DNA from: Rhodospirillaceae bacterium
GTDB lineage: Bacteria; Pseudomonadota; Alphaproteobacteria; Rhodospirillales; Casp-alpha2
Length of the DNA stretch: 44,137 nt
Reading direction: 5' to 3'
Assembly: GCA_018665815.1 (NCBI GenBank)
Contig: JABJBP010000068.1
Coordinates: forward strand, 1 to 44,137
A model generated the notes under the pieces. It saw only the letters and a program-made list of their open reading frames with translations, had not been told where the DNA came from and searched no databases. Within the stretch, counting starts at the first letter, position 1, and every line of letters begins with the position of its first letter. Below are positions 8,975 to 17,630 of the stretch, in pieces. The position numbers and the translations under genes are program-made.

Positions 8975-9638
8975 CGACAATAATGATGTGCAATTGCTGC
9001 GGCCCGTGGGCACCCAACAATAATGTCTGCTCAATATCGGCGGTGCGTGATGGTCCGGTGATCCAATTCACCGTCCGGGGCATGAAATCCGCGCTTTCGG
9101 GGCCAAATTGCGCACGCAAGCGGGCCCATACGGCCTCATAATCACCGTCAATGTCAGTGGCGGCGATGACCGCAATGTGGATGGGTGGCACAAAGTTTAA
9201 TGTCGTCGGGTTTTCAGGCCCGGACAGAAACACCAAAGTCCCCGTTTCGGCGACACCGCCGAAAGCCCGGCTAATACTGGCGCTGTCGCTGCCCTGGGCG
9301 ATGCCGTCGGTCAAATTCAGCATCGGTTGGCCGGTCCAAGGGACGCCTTGCAAGGACGGCGAGACACGAATTTCGGCGGGTAAATTGTTTTCCACCAGGT
9401 ATTTTGAGACCGCACCCGGTACACCGGCCATATCATCAATGCGGCTGATGGTCGCCTCGACCCGAATGGCCTCATTGGAAAACAAACCAACCTGGGTTTC
9501 CGGGTCCGCCTGCCCCCGGCCCGGCACCAGATTGACGGGATGCTCGGTAAGCCGGCGGCGCGCTGCATTGGGGGGCCGCTGGTTGCGGTTCAGGGCGGAT
9601 CTCAAGGTGCCTAGAATTTCCCTTCGGGCATCGGTCAT
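8958..9638 (-). CDS. lutC: LUD-domain protein, LutC/LldG-like L-lactate oxidation subunit
   Basis: The 226-residue protein belongs to the LUD (YkgG/LutC) family. The C-terminal half has the family pattern AETGTLVFLSGPENPTTLNF, then IHIAVI and ITGPSRTADIEQ. In Bacillus, LutABC together oxidise L-lactate to pyruvate. The start ATGA overlaps the lutB stop by 4 bp, supporting one complex. Its N-terminal region (about 1-60) is variable and basic, as in relatives. Confidence 0.9.
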   Translation of the reverse strand: MTDARREILGTLRSALNRNQRPPNAARRRLTEHPVNLVPGRGQADPETQVGLFSNEAIRVEATISRIDDMAGVPGAVSKYLVENNLPAEIRVSPSLQGVPWTGQPMLNLTDGIAQGSDSASISRAFGGVAETGTLVFLSGPENPTTLNFVPPIHIAVIAATDIDGDYEAVWARLRAQFGPESADFMPRTVNWITGPSRTADIEQTLLLGAHGPQQLHIIIVDDPET

Positions 9639-11089
9639 GGTGGGTTTTTCCGCAGCCAGTCGCCGCTGGCATCACCGCGCGCACCGCGGTGCCATTGGGC
9701 GACGAAAGTATCACCGTTCGGCGCCGGTAAATCCCGCCCGCCGGTCCAACCGCCGGCAAACGGCAAACGGCGGAACCGTCCGTGCCGGCGGCCCATCTGA
9801 CCAAGAATTGCCACGCCCAGGCCCATCATCCGGCGGTAAAGTTTCGGCCGCCGCGCCAATGCCGCCCAGGCGCCCAGCATCCAGCGCCCGAGCGCGCCCG
9901 AGCGCTTGCTTTCATAATGTTTTTGGCGCCAGGCGCGCAGCATCTTCGGCAACGGAATACGCATCGGGCAAACGCTTTCGCAGCGCCCGCAAAGCGTTGA
10001 GGCGTTGGGCAATTCAGCCGCTTCGTCCATGCCGATCAACCCTGGAATCAACACCGCCCCCATGGGTCCGGAATAGACCCAACCATAGGCATGCCCGCCG
10101 ACGGAACGGTAGACCGGGCAGTGGTTAAGGCACGCGCCGCACCGAATGCAGCGGAGCATCTCGTGAAATTCGGTACCGATTAGCTGGCTTCGACCGTTAT
10201 CCAATAAGACAACATGATATTCGTCTGGGCCATCAAGATCTTCGGGCCGCCGCACGCCTGTGCAAAAAGTCGTGTAAACGGACATGTCCTGGCCGGTTGC
10301 CGAGCGGGCCAGGACTCTCAAGATGGTTGAGGCGTCCTCAAGCGTCGGGACGATTTTCTCCAGGCTGGCCATGACAATGTGAACGCGCGGCAGCGAATAG
10401 GTGAGATCGGCGTTGCCTTCATTGGTGACCAAGACATTGGAACCCGTTTCGGCGATCAGCATGTTGGCGCCGGTCAGGCCGACATCGGCGCCCAAAAATT
10501 CCGTGCGCAGTTTGTTGCGGGCTTCTTCCAGCAACTTCCTGGGCTCATCAAGCGAGCGCGCCGGATCAAGATCCTGATGGCTTTCGCGAAATGTCTCTTC
10601 AACCTGGCCCATTGACAAATGAATGGCCGGGGCAATGATGTGGCTCGGTGGTTCGCGGCGGAGTTGGATGATGTATTCACCAAGGTCCGTCTCCACCGGG
10701 GTGATGCCGGCATCTTCCAAATAATCGTTGATGGAGATCTCTTCGCCGATCATCGATTTACTTTTGGTTACCGTCTTGGCGCCGGCTTTTTGGCAGATTT
10801 CGGCAATTGTGCGGCGGGCATCCTCGGCATCCTTGCACCAGTGCACCTGGCCGCCGGACGCCACGACCTTGGCTTCATAGGCCTCGAGATAAAAATCGAG
10901 ATTGTCGAGAACGTGGTTTTTAATCTCCCGCGCCTCGTCGCGCAACGCTTCGAATTCCGGCAACCGGGCCGCCGCTTCCAACCGCCTTAAGGGAAACCCT
11001 CGGCCGAGTTTGGCCAGGGCGTCCTGCAGTTGCGCATCAACCAGGGCTTCTTTGGCATTATCCTTGAACTGACGGGTTGTGGGTTCCAT
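9635..11089 (-). CDS. lutB: LutB/LldF-like iron-sulfur protein of L-lactate oxidation
   Basis: The 484-residue protein has an N-terminal LUD-type domain and two cysteine clusters for [4Fe-4S] centres: CIRCGACLNHCP (Cys314, 317, 320, 324) and CGRCESVCP (Cys367, 370, 374). An Arg-rich C-terminal extension follows. This is the LutB arrangement; the protein passes electrons from lactate oxidation. The ATG at 11089 is preferred over the TTG one codon upstream. It lies 12 nt after lutA and overlaps lutC. Confidence 0.93.
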   Translation of the reverse strand: MEPTTRQFKDNAKEALVDAQLQDALAKLGRGFPLRRLEAAARLPEFEALRDEAREIKNHVLDNLDFYLEAYEAKVVASGGQVHWCKDAEDARRTIAEICQKAGAKTVTKSKSMIGEEISINDYLEDAGITPVETDLGEYIIQLRREPPSHIIAPAIHLSMGQVEETFRESHQDLDPARSLDEPRKLLEEARNKLRTEFLGADVGLTGANMLIAETGSNVLVTNEGNADLTYSLPRVHIVMASLEKIVPTLEDASTILRVLARSATGQDMSVYTTFCTGVRRPEDLDGPDEYHVVLLDNGRSQLIGTEFHEMLRCIRCGACLNHCPVYRSVGGHAYGWVYSGPMGAVLIPGLIGMDEAAELPNASTLCGRCESVCPMRIPLPKMLRAWRQKHYESKRSGALGRWMLGAWAALARRPKLYRRMMGLGVAILGQMGRRHGRFRRLPFAGGWTGGRDLPAPNGDTFVAQWHRGARGDASGDWLRKNPP

Positions 11090-11101
11090 CAATGAGCGTC
11101 C

Positions 11102-11932
11102 TTAGCCGTCCGACTCGGTGACCGTTTCAACGGCCGGTTCAGCGATTGGGGGCAAATCGCGCATATCTGCCAAAACCTCGGCAATATGGCGGACCTCGGT
11201 GTCATCGCCGAGCCGCTTCAGGCGCCCGGCGATGTTCATCAAGCAGCCCAAATCGCCACCCAAAACCATATCGGTGTTGGTGGCTTGTATGTCGGCGACT
11301 TTGGCGCTGACAATTTCTTCTGAGATATCGCCGTACTTGATACAGAACAGGCCGCCAAACCCACAACAGGTCTCAGCCTCTTGGCCTTCGGCTAAGCGCA
11401 AGCCATTTATCTTGTCCAACAAATCCCGTGGTTGCGCCTTGATTCCCAGCTCTCTCAGCCCCGAACATGAATCGTGGTACGTTGCCAAGGCAGGCCAATT
11501 TACGGATAATTCGGTAATCTTAAGGACGTCCATTAAAAATTGCGTCAGCTCAAAGGTCTTATTTGACACATCAACGGCGCGCCGATGCCAATCGGATTCC
11601 GCCTCAAAAAGCTCCGGATAATGCTTGGTCAATGTCCCCGCACAGGACCCGGATGGCACGACCACGTAATCAAAGTCCTCAAATGTCGCAATAACGTGTT
11701 CGGCGATGGCCCGGGTATCGGCCATATCGCCGGAGTTATAGGCCGGCTGGCCACAACACGTCTGCGCCTCGGGCACTTCAACCCGGCATCCGGCATCTGA
11801 CAATAGGCGCGCCGCCGCAAACCCGACGCCCGGTCGCATGAGATCAACCAGACAAGTGGCAAACAGGCCCACCCGGAGCGATTTTTGGTCCAATTCCGAA
11901 TTCATGACTGTAGAATGGGCATACCGTGACAT
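11102..11932 (-). CDS. lutA: LutA/LldE-like CCG-domain L-lactate oxidation subunit
   Basis: The 276-residue protein has two cysteine-rich CCG domains, seen as QTCCGQPAYNSGD and ETCCGFGGLF, each with an upstream partner cysteine (ATCLVDLMRPG and YHDSCSGLRE). These bind an unusual iron-sulfur cluster in heterodisulfide-reductase-like proteins. With LutB and LutC it should form the L-lactate utilisation complex. The start is uncertain: ATG 11932 or ATG 11905 (the latter gives MNSELDQ), and neither has a clear ribosome site. It is the first gene of the lutABC-smr-xre chain. Confidence 0.92.
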   Translation of the reverse strand: MSRYAHSTVMNSELDQKSLRVGLFATCLVDLMRPGVGFAAARLLSDAGCRVEVPEAQTCCGQPAYNSGDMADTRAIAEHVIATFEDFDYVVVPSGSCAGTLTKHYPELFEAESDWHRRAVDVSNKTFELTQFLMDVLKITELSVNWPALATYHDSCSGLRELGIKAQPRDLLDKINGLRLAEGQEAETCCGFGGLFCIKYGDISEEIVSAKVADIQATNTDMVLGGDLGCLMNIAGRLKRLGDDTEVRHIAEVLADMRDLPPIAEPAVETVTESDG

Positions 11933-11941
11933 ATAGACAAG

Positions 11942-11982
11942 AAAAAGCCGCCCTCGGGTTTAACGATCAGCATTAAAGCGGC
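11942..11982 (-). terminator. probable factor-independent terminator after mltA
   Basis: On the minus strand the arms GCCGC and GCGGC pair, an inner TTTAA/TTAAA extends the stem, a 7-nt bulge (cccgagg) sits on the 3' side, and TTTTT follows directly. It lies 50 nt downstream of the mltA stop and just before lutA. It would separate the tim44-mltA transcript from lutABC, or act as an attenuator between them. The bulge makes the call moderate. Confidence 0.45.
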
Positions 11983-12030
11983 CAAGCCATCAGCGGGGCA
12001 ATCAGATCGGTGATCCGCTCAGCCCACACT

Positions 12031-13254
12031 TCAAGGACGCGTCGCGTACTTGCGGGGCAACAACATATAAAGCTTGCCCTTTTGCTTCATGATGCCGGCT
12101 TTTTCGCCGGCTGGCCGACCGTGGCCCCAAAAATAATCCGCCCGCACCGGCCCCTTGATGGCGCTGCCGGTGTCTTGGGCGATCACGATCTTGCGGATTT
12201 TCTTGACTGGCCGCGTCCCGGGTTCGGTCGTTTCCAGCCACATCGGCACACCAAGCGGCACATGGCGGCGATCAACCGCAACACTGCGGCCTGGTGTCAG
12301 CACCACGCCTTGGGCGCCAAGCGGGCCTTGGCCCTTAACCACGCGGAAAAATATAAAGGACTTATTTTTCTGCATGACTGCCTGGCCGGCGACCGGATTG
12401 CTTTCCAGCCAGCGCCTGAGCGAGCCCATGTTGACGTCTTTCAGCCGCATGATGCCAGCCGCCACCAACTCGCGGCCAATCGCCGTATAGCGCCGGCCGT
12501 TGCGCCCCGCATAGCCTAGCCGCACGTGCGAACCGTCAGGCAAAATAATCCGTCCGGAACCTTGGATATGGAGAAAGAACGAATCAATCGGGTCATTTAC
12601 CCAAAGAATTTCCAACTGCTGTCCGGCAAGCTGGCCGCTCTCAATTTCGGCCCGGGTGTAATAGGGAACATAGCGACTGCCCTCAAGGCGGCCGGCGACC
12701 TGCTCCCCGGCCCACTTGTCGTCAAAGGATTCCAAATCTGCCGACACCAAATCCTTAGGCAAGGCATAAAGCGGGAACCGATAGGTCTGATCGGATTTCC
12801 AGGCACCGCGCAATTCAGGCTCATAGTACCCGGTGATCAAGCCGGTCTTGGATCCATGACCGGACATCGCATAGGGGGCAAACCGGCTTTCGAAAAAATA
12901 TTGAGCTTCAGTGTCATTGCCCGGGCGGATAACTTGCGCATCATCACAAAGCCGCACCCAATCGGAAATCCGGCCCATTTCGCGTTTCGGGCCGACGGCT
13001 TGATCGGGTGGTTGTTTGCGAAGCCGGGCGCAGGATTTCAAAAACACCGGCAACACTTCACTATGGCGCTCGGCCTTCCAGCCCGGCAAGGACTGGTAGG
13101 TGATCTCGGTCATAAACAGATCACTATCGGAAGTCGGTGCCGGCTGCGGCGTCAAAATATCGGGCTGTGCCGGCAATGAGGCGAGAAACTGTTCACAGGC
13201 CGAAAGCAGGCCCGCGGCGCTTAACATAATCAGCGCATGGAACGCGGCACGCAT
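12031..13254 (-). CDS. mltA: membrane-bound lytic murein transglycosylase A
   Basis: The 407-residue enzyme cleaves peptidoglycan glycan strands to 1,6-anhydromuropeptides at the outer membrane. I start it at the ATG at 13254, which gives a lipoprotein signal ending in the lipobox LLSAC (Cys20). The MltA core is visible as TGYYEPELRG and FLHIQGSGRIILPDG. The C-terminal 3D domain holds the catalytic Asp in IAQDTGSAIKGPVRADYFWG. A longer frame upstream is an Arg/Ser-rich out-of-frame reading of the neighbouring gene. It follows the Tim44-domain gene by 10 nt. Confidence 0.95.
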   Translation of the reverse strand: MRAAFHALIMLSAAGLLSACEQFLASLPAQPDILTPQPAPTSDSDLFMTEITYQSLPGWKAERHSEVLPVFLKSCARLRKQPPDQAVGPKREMGRISDWVRLCDDAQVIRPGNDTEAQYFFESRFAPYAMSGHGSKTGLITGYYEPELRGAWKSDQTYRFPLYALPKDLVSADLESFDDKWAGEQVAGRLEGSRYVPYYTRAEIESGQLAGQQLEILWVNDPIDSFFLHIQGSGRIILPDGSHVRLGYAGRNGRRYTAIGRELVAAGIMRLKDVNMGSLRRWLESNPVAGQAVMQKNKSFIFFRVVKGQGPLGAQGVVLTPGRSVAVDRRHVPLGVPMWLETTEPGTRPVKKIRKIVIAQDTGSAIKGPVRADYFWGHGRPAGEKAGIMKQKGKLYMLLPRKYATRP

Positions 13255-13264
13255 GAGGCGACCG

Positions 13265-13996
13265 CTAGTCAAGGCTGCGGGTCGCCACCAATAGCCAATT
13301 CGGATCCCGCGACCGGGTGTCACGGGCAAAGGTCCAGAAATCGATAACATCGGTAACCTGATTGGGATTGCCTTCGGCGACTTGGCCTTCCTCGTCGCGG
13401 ACGACATTGACCTGTTCGCTGACGAATTTCGCCGTGACGAAGGCGCTGCCGTTTTCCATATAGGCCTCGACGATTTCCGCCGAGCGAATGCCGACCAGGG
13501 TATCTTCCATGGCGTGCCCGGCCTTTTCGCGCGCATCAATGGCCATCAGGAAATTGCCAAGCACTTCCGGGCTCAACAAATTTTTCAGCGTCTCGCGGTC
13601 GCCCGATGCATAACCGCTGAGGATCATCTCAAAGGCAACGCGAGAACCGACTAGGAAATCTTCCAGATTAAAGCTTGGGTCCGCGGTGCGAATACCGGCG
13701 ATGCCGGATACCAGCACGTCGTCGGCCAATATTTCTTCCGCCAGATCATCATCCACGCTGGGATCCATATTCGGCGCCCCATCTTCAGAGCGGTCCGGCA
13801 ACTGCACGATGTTATCGCCCGATTGTTCGTCTGATCCATCAGGAGACGCATCGGGGGCCACATCAGGCTTAAACGGATCGCGGTAGCCACCTTCATGGCC
13901 ATCGCGGCGGCCCAATACGCCGCGCAGGCGCAAGATCAGGAACGCCGCGATCATCGCGAAAAGGATGATGTCGATGAATTGGAACCCGTTGCCCAT
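13265..13996 (-). CDS. Tim44-domain protein, TimA-like
   Basis: The 243-residue protein begins with one membrane segment (about residues 7-24, FIDIILFAMIAAFLILRL). An acidic, disordered linker (about 40-90) follows, then a C-terminal Tim44-like domain (about 105-243; FNLEDFLVGSRVAFEMI, then VTDVIDFWTFARDTRSRDPN). This is the alphaproteobacterial relative of the mitochondrial import component Tim44. In Caulobacter the homologue TimA is an inner-membrane protein of uncertain role. It leads the unit with mltA and diverges from fxsA. Confidence 0.9.
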   Translation of the reverse strand: MGNGFQFIDIILFAMIAAFLILRLRGVLGRRDGHEGGYRDPFKPDVAPDASPDGSDEQSGDNIVQLPDRSEDGAPNMDPSVDDDLAEEILADDVLVSGIAGIRTADPSFNLEDFLVGSRVAFEMILSGYASGDRETLKNLLSPEVLGNFLMAIDAREKAGHAMEDTLVGIRSAEIVEAYMENGSAFVTAKFVSEQVNVVRDEEGQVAEGNPNQVTDVIDFWTFARDTRSRDPNWLLVATRSLD

Positions 13997-14215
13997 CGCC
14001 GTGTATCGGCTCCCTTGGGTGGCTATGGTGGACCCACCCGGGTCTGTCAGTTAAAACGTCTTGGTTATTACCAAAATCGGTACTAACCAAGTTAGCGGTT
14101 TCCGCGCCCCAGGTCTATGAAACCATTGACGAACCACAAGACTGTGATACCCCGCCAGTTCCGGGACCCCGGCCCCGTTAACTGTAGATAAGCCGCGTAA
14201 GCACAAAGGGCAAGC
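13997..14215. promoter_or_regulatory. divergent tim44 / fxsA promoter region with a strong dyad
   Basis: This 219-bp gene-free region contains a near-perfect palindrome at 14060-14091. The outer arms are CTTGGTTA and TAACCAAG, one mismatched pair follows, the inner arms are TACC and GGTA, and the centre is AAAATC. It has no T-tract on either side, so it fits an operator for a dimeric repressor better than a terminator. A possible -35 (TTGACG at about 14127) lies before fxsA, without a clear -10. AAAGGG precedes the fxsA ATG. Confidence 0.5.
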
Positions 14216-14734
14216 ATGCTTCCTTGGATTTTTGCAGCATTTATCACCATCCCGATCGCCGAGATCGCGGTTTTTATCGAAGTTGGCGATCGTTTTGGCC
14301 TGTGGCCGACTTTGGCCGGAATTTTCGGCACGGCGCTAGCCGGCACCTATTTGATCCGACAACAGGGCATTTCGGTGTTCAAAGAAGTTCAACGTAAGCT
14401 CGACGCCGGAGAGTTTCCGGCGAAGCAGGTTTTTGACGGCCTTTGCTTGTTGGTGGCTGGCGCCCTCCTGTTGACGCCCGGATTCATCACCGATGCCATT
14501 GGATTTATTTTGCTGGTACCGCTAACTCGCAACATCATATCGGCCGGCGTGCTGGCCCGGGTCGCTGTCCACCATGCCGGACTCGGCAATCCTCCAGGCC
14601 GCCCGCAAGGAAGCCCTAGTGGCGTCCATGTTGATGCGAATGGCACAATTATTGACGGTGAATTCGTCGACGTCACCACGGAAACCTCAGACAAAACATC
14701 ATCGCCCACGGGAAAAATACTGCCTCCGGAATAA
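14216..14734 (+). CDS. fxsA: FxsA-family membrane protein
   Basis: The 172-residue cytoplasmic-membrane protein matches FxsA. The N-terminal segment PIAEIAVFIEVGDRFGLWPT is diagnostic, followed by a second hydrophobic segment (about 31-48) and a third in LVAGALLLTPGFITDAIGF. The polar tail of about 60 residues is variable. In E. coli, FxsA overproduction relieves phage T7 exclusion by the F plasmid; its normal role is unknown. It precedes secB on the same strand by 84 nt. Confidence 0.93.
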   Translation: MLPWIFAAFITIPIAEIAVFIEVGDRFGLWPTLAGIFGTALAGTYLIRQQGISVFKEVQRKLDAGEFPAKQVFDGLCLLVAGALLLTPGFITDAIGFILLVPLTRNIISAGVLARVAVHHAGLGNPPGRPQGSPSGVHVDANGTIIDGEFVDVTTETSDKTSSPTGKILPPE

Positions 14735-14818
14735 TCCACACGCGTTGGTGACTTGGTTGGAGTTGTCCGGTCCGCTGATCCGTGATAGCCACAAGGCCCT
14801 CAAAACTGGAGATGACAC

Positions 14819-15325
14819 ATGGCCGACGAAACCGCGATCCCTGGGCAAGATGAACAATCCGATGCACCGCCGATTGTCATTAATGCACAATATACGAAAG
14901 ACCTTTCATTCGAGGCGCCGACAGCGCCGGCGATTTACGGCGCCATGCAGCAAAATGCGCCTGATGTTCAGGTTGGGGTGAACGTTGATTTTTCCGAATT
15001 CGAAAACTCGGTTTTTGAAGTCGTTCTGAAAGTCGAGGCGCGGTGCACGGTCGGCGAAGAAGTGGCCTTTCTTCTTGAGTTGGAATATGGCGGGCTATTC
15101 AGTCTGAACGTCGATGAGGAAATCAAAGGACCGATGTTGCTTATTGAATGTCCTCGGCTTTTGTTCCCGTTCGCACGCAACATTTTAGCAGACGTGTCAC
15201 GTGATGGCGGTTTCCCACCGCTGATGCTGGGGCCTGTTGATTTTGCCGGTCTCTATCAAGGCGAGCTTGAACGCCAGGGCGCCGAGAGTGGCGACGCGCC
15301 GTCCTCGCCGGTCAATCTGGCCTAG
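14819..15325 (+). CDS. secB: protein-export chaperone SecB
   Basis: The 168-residue cytoplasmic chaperone forms a tetramer that keeps preproteins unfolded and hands them to SecA. Family signatures are INAQYTKDLSFEAP near the N-terminus, then VVLKVEARCTVGEEVAFLLE, and CPRLLFPFARNILADVSRDG with the FPPLMLGPVDF motif. The length is standard for alphaproteobacteria. GGAG lies about 9 nt before the ATG at 14819. It converges on dnaQ (33-nt gap). Confidence 0.97.
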   Translation: MADETAIPGQDEQSDAPPIVINAQYTKDLSFEAPTAPAIYGAMQQNAPDVQVGVNVDFSEFENSVFEVVLKVEARCTVGEEVAFLLELEYGGLFSLNVDEEIKGPMLLIECPRLLFPFARNILADVSRDGGFPPLMLGPVDFAGLYQGELERQGAESGDAPSSPVNLA

Positions 15326-15358
15326 CGTCTCATACGCCTTTCGGGGCGCGGTTGAGCG

Positions 15359-16033
15359 CTAGGTTTTCCAAACCGGCTCTTCCAAACGTTCGATAAAAGC
15401 CTCATGCGCGGTCAGTTCCTGCGCCGAGGCGTGGTGATCGCGAGGCGGTCGTGCCGTGGTCTCCATATCCGCACCACCAAGGGACGTGTCTTTATCCGGC
15501 CCGGCCAAGCTCAGGCCGCGCTGACGGCCGCCGGTCAATTCCAAATAGACATCGGCGAGCAACCGGGCGTCCAAAAGAGCGCCGTGCAGCTCGCGATTGG
15601 AATTGTCGATTTGAAACCGACGACACAGTGCATCCAAGTTCGCTGGCGCACCGGGAAACTTCCGCCGGGCAATCCGCACCGTATCGACGGCCCGATCCAT
15701 GGGCACCGGCGCCAAATCAAGGCGTGCCAGTTCCGCGTTGATGAACCCCATGTCGAATTCAGCGTTATGAATGACCAGCGTTGAATCGTCGATAAACGCC
15801 AGAAATGCCTCGGCCACATCGGCGAAAACCGGATGGCCAGAGAGAAATTCCTCTGACAAGCCGTGCACGGCAAACGCCTGTTCAGGCATATCGCGCTCGG
15901 GGTTGATATACGTATGGTAGGTTTCGCCCGTCGCGATTTGGTTAACCATCTCGACACAACCGATCTCAACGATGCGGTTGCCGGATTTGGGGTCTAGGCC
16001 GGTGGTTTCCGTATCCAGGACGATTTCACGCAT
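15359..16033 (-). CDS. dnaQ: DNA polymerase III epsilon subunit (3'-5' proofreading exonuclease)
   Basis: The 224-residue DEDDh exonuclease proofreads for the replicative polymerase. Exo I is IVLDTETTGLDP, Exo II is VIHNAEFDMGF, and Exo III is ELHGALLDARLLADVY. The C-terminal tail should carry the clamp- and polymerase-binding segment. I start it at the ATG at 16033 (MREIVLDTETTG); an earlier in-frame start adds 8 residues without support. It is one of the minus-strand genes pointing away from the candidate origin. Confidence 0.97.
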   Translation of the reverse strand: MREIVLDTETTGLDPKSGNRIVEIGCVEMVNQIATGETYHTYINPERDMPEQAFAVHGLSEEFLSGHPVFADVAEAFLAFIDDSTLVIHNAEFDMGFINAELARLDLAPVPMDRAVDTVRIARRKFPGAPANLDALCRRFQIDNSNRELHGALLDARLLADVYLELTGGRQRGLSLAGPDKDTSLGGADMETTARPPRDHHASAQELTAHEAFIERLEEPVWKT

Positions 16034-16091
16034 ACTTGCGCCTTTCCAATTGCTCAATCAATTGCCCAGGATGATGAAACAAATGCCCCGT

Positions 16092-16715
16092 TCAGCGGCG
16101 TGGACGGCTTGGCCAGTGCGTTCCTTGCCAGGACTGAACGATCTTTAGGATATTACGAATTCTCTTCAAACTCACAAGCCGCCCAAGGCCGGTTTGGACA
16201 ATAAAGTCGGATCGTTGGCATTTTTCCCAATCTGGCATCTGTTGTGCCAAGATGTGTTGAAATTTTTCAGACGTCATCGCGGGACGCTGAAGCACGCGCT
16301 GGGCCTGCACAAAAGCCGCCGCCGTCACCGTGACTACGGCGTCGCAGCGCGCCTCGCCGCCAGTCTCAAACAACAACGGCACATCAAGGACCACCACCGG
16401 AACACGGCGCCGGGCCATGACCGCCAGGAACGCATGCTTCCGCGCGCCAACCAGTGGATGGATAATCGCCTCAAGGCGCCTGAGCTCATCGGCGTCGCCG
16501 AAGACCGCGGCACCGAGTTTCTGACGATCGACACTTCCTCCGGAAACCACCCCGGGGAACGCTTGCGCAACGGCGTCAACCGCCGCACCGCCCTTCGCCA
16601 TCAAGGCATGGACGCAAGCATCGGAATCGTGAACCGGTACACCGAGGCGGTGGAAGTCCGCGGCCGCCGTCGATTTTCCCATACCGATGGAGCCTGTTAA
16701 ACCGAGGATCAACAC
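16092..16715 (-). CDS. coaE: dephospho-CoA kinase
   Basis: The 207-residue kinase phosphorylates dephospho-CoA, the last step of coenzyme A synthesis. The P-loop is GLTGSIGMGKST at residues 5-16. The CoA-binding region includes HDSDACVH, and the lid includes VVLDVPLLFETG. The start must be GTG at 16715: the nearby ATG at 16720 runs into a stop after three codons. It follows aroE by 4 nt, so coupling is likely. Confidence 0.95.
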   Translation of the reverse strand: MLILGLTGSIGMGKSTAAADFHRLGVPVHDSDACVHALMAKGGAAVDAVAQAFPGVVSGGSVDRQKLGAAVFGDADELRRLEAIIHPLVGARKHAFLAVMARRRVPVVVLDVPLLFETGGEARCDAVVTVTAAAFVQAQRVLQRPAMTSEKFQHILAQQMPDWEKCQRSDFIVQTGLGRLVSLKRIRNILKIVQSWQGTHWPSRPRR

Positions 16716-16719
16716 GCCA

Positions 16720-17568
16720 TTACCCTTTCAGGGCTTCAACGATATGCTTTCTTAACTCCGGCGTCACCTCGGGTTCTTGGCCGAACCATGCCGCAAATCC
16801 GGGCCGGGCCTGATGTAACAACATGCCGATCCCCTCGACCACCGTGTTGCCGCGCGCCCGGGAGGCTGACAGCAATTCGGTTTCCAGAGGCGCGTACACA
16901 ATATCATTCACCACCGCCGCCACCGGCAGGGCCGCCAAATCAATGTCGAGGCGCGCTTGCCCTGCCATGCCCAGCGGCGTGGTGTTCACCAACACACCGG
17001 CATCACCCAAGGCGTCGGACAGCGCATCCCAAGGCAGCGGCGATATGTTACCGCCGAGATCGTCGGCCAATTGTTCAGCGCGTTCAAAAGTTCGGTTGAC
17101 GACACGTACCTCGGCGACGCCGGCATCGCCGAGGGCAGCGACAACCGCACGCGCCGCACCGCCAGCGCCCAATACAACCGCCGGGCCATGTTCTGCTCGC
17201 CAATCAGGCGCGCCGTGCCGGAGGTTTTCCATGAACCCGAAACCATCCGTATTGCTGCCGGTGATCGTGCCATCCTTACCGACTGTGATCGTGTTGACCG
17301 CGCCTAAGCGCCGAGCGTTGTCATCCAATCTGTCGGCCGCCGCCGCCGCGGCCTGTTTGTGAGGGACCGTCACATTGGCGCCGGCAAAGCCGAGCTTCGC
17401 CAGCGCGTGGATTGCTGCAATGATATCGGCGGGTTCAACAGCCAGCGGTATATAGGCGCCGTCGATGCCATAGCAATCCAACCAATATCCGTGCAGCCGG
17501 GGCGATAAGGAGTGGCCCACAGGCCAGCCAATCACGCCGGCAATTGCTGCTTTTCCACTGATCGCCAT
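16720..17568 (-). CDS. aroE: shikimate dehydrogenase
   Basis: The 282-residue enzyme reduces 3-dehydroshikimate to shikimate with NADPH. The substrate-binding N-terminal domain shows VIGWPVGHSLSPRLH and the catalytic Lys in NVTVPHKQAA. The cofactor domain has VVLGAGGAARAVVAAL and NRTFERAEQLA (the NADPH-type NRT motif). The C-terminal EGIGMLLHQARPGFAAWFG is conserved. It lies between maf and coaE in the origin-proximal minus-strand cluster. Confidence 0.97.
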   Translation of the reverse strand: MAISGKAAIAGVIGWPVGHSLSPRLHGYWLDCYGIDGAYIPLAVEPADIIAAIHALAKLGFAGANVTVPHKQAAAAAADRLDDNARRLGAVNTITVGKDGTITGSNTDGFGFMENLRHGAPDWRAEHGPAVVLGAGGAARAVVAALGDAGVAEVRVVNRTFERAEQLADDLGGNISPLPWDALSDALGDAGVLVNTTPLGMAGQARLDIDLAALPVAAVVNDIVYAPLETELLSASRARGNTVVEGIGMLLHQARPGFAAWFGQEPEVTPELRKHIVEALKG

Positions 17569-17630
17569 TGGACTTTGCCCCGTATCATAAATTTTTTCTC
17601 AGCCGTGTGTGTCTCGGTGTTCCGGCTAAT

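Noticed and set aside
12526-13179. A 217-codon plus-strand frame antisense to mltA
   Set aside because: MltA motifs and the lipobox are on the minus strand; the antisense product is not protein-like.
15191-15206. A possible third parS around CACGTG in secB
   Set aside because: Only the central bases match; six of 16 positions differ from the perfect sites and it lies inside coding sequence.
16718-16720. ATG as the coaE start
   Set aside because: It is in another frame and meets a stop after three codons; the P-loop frame starts at GTG 16715.
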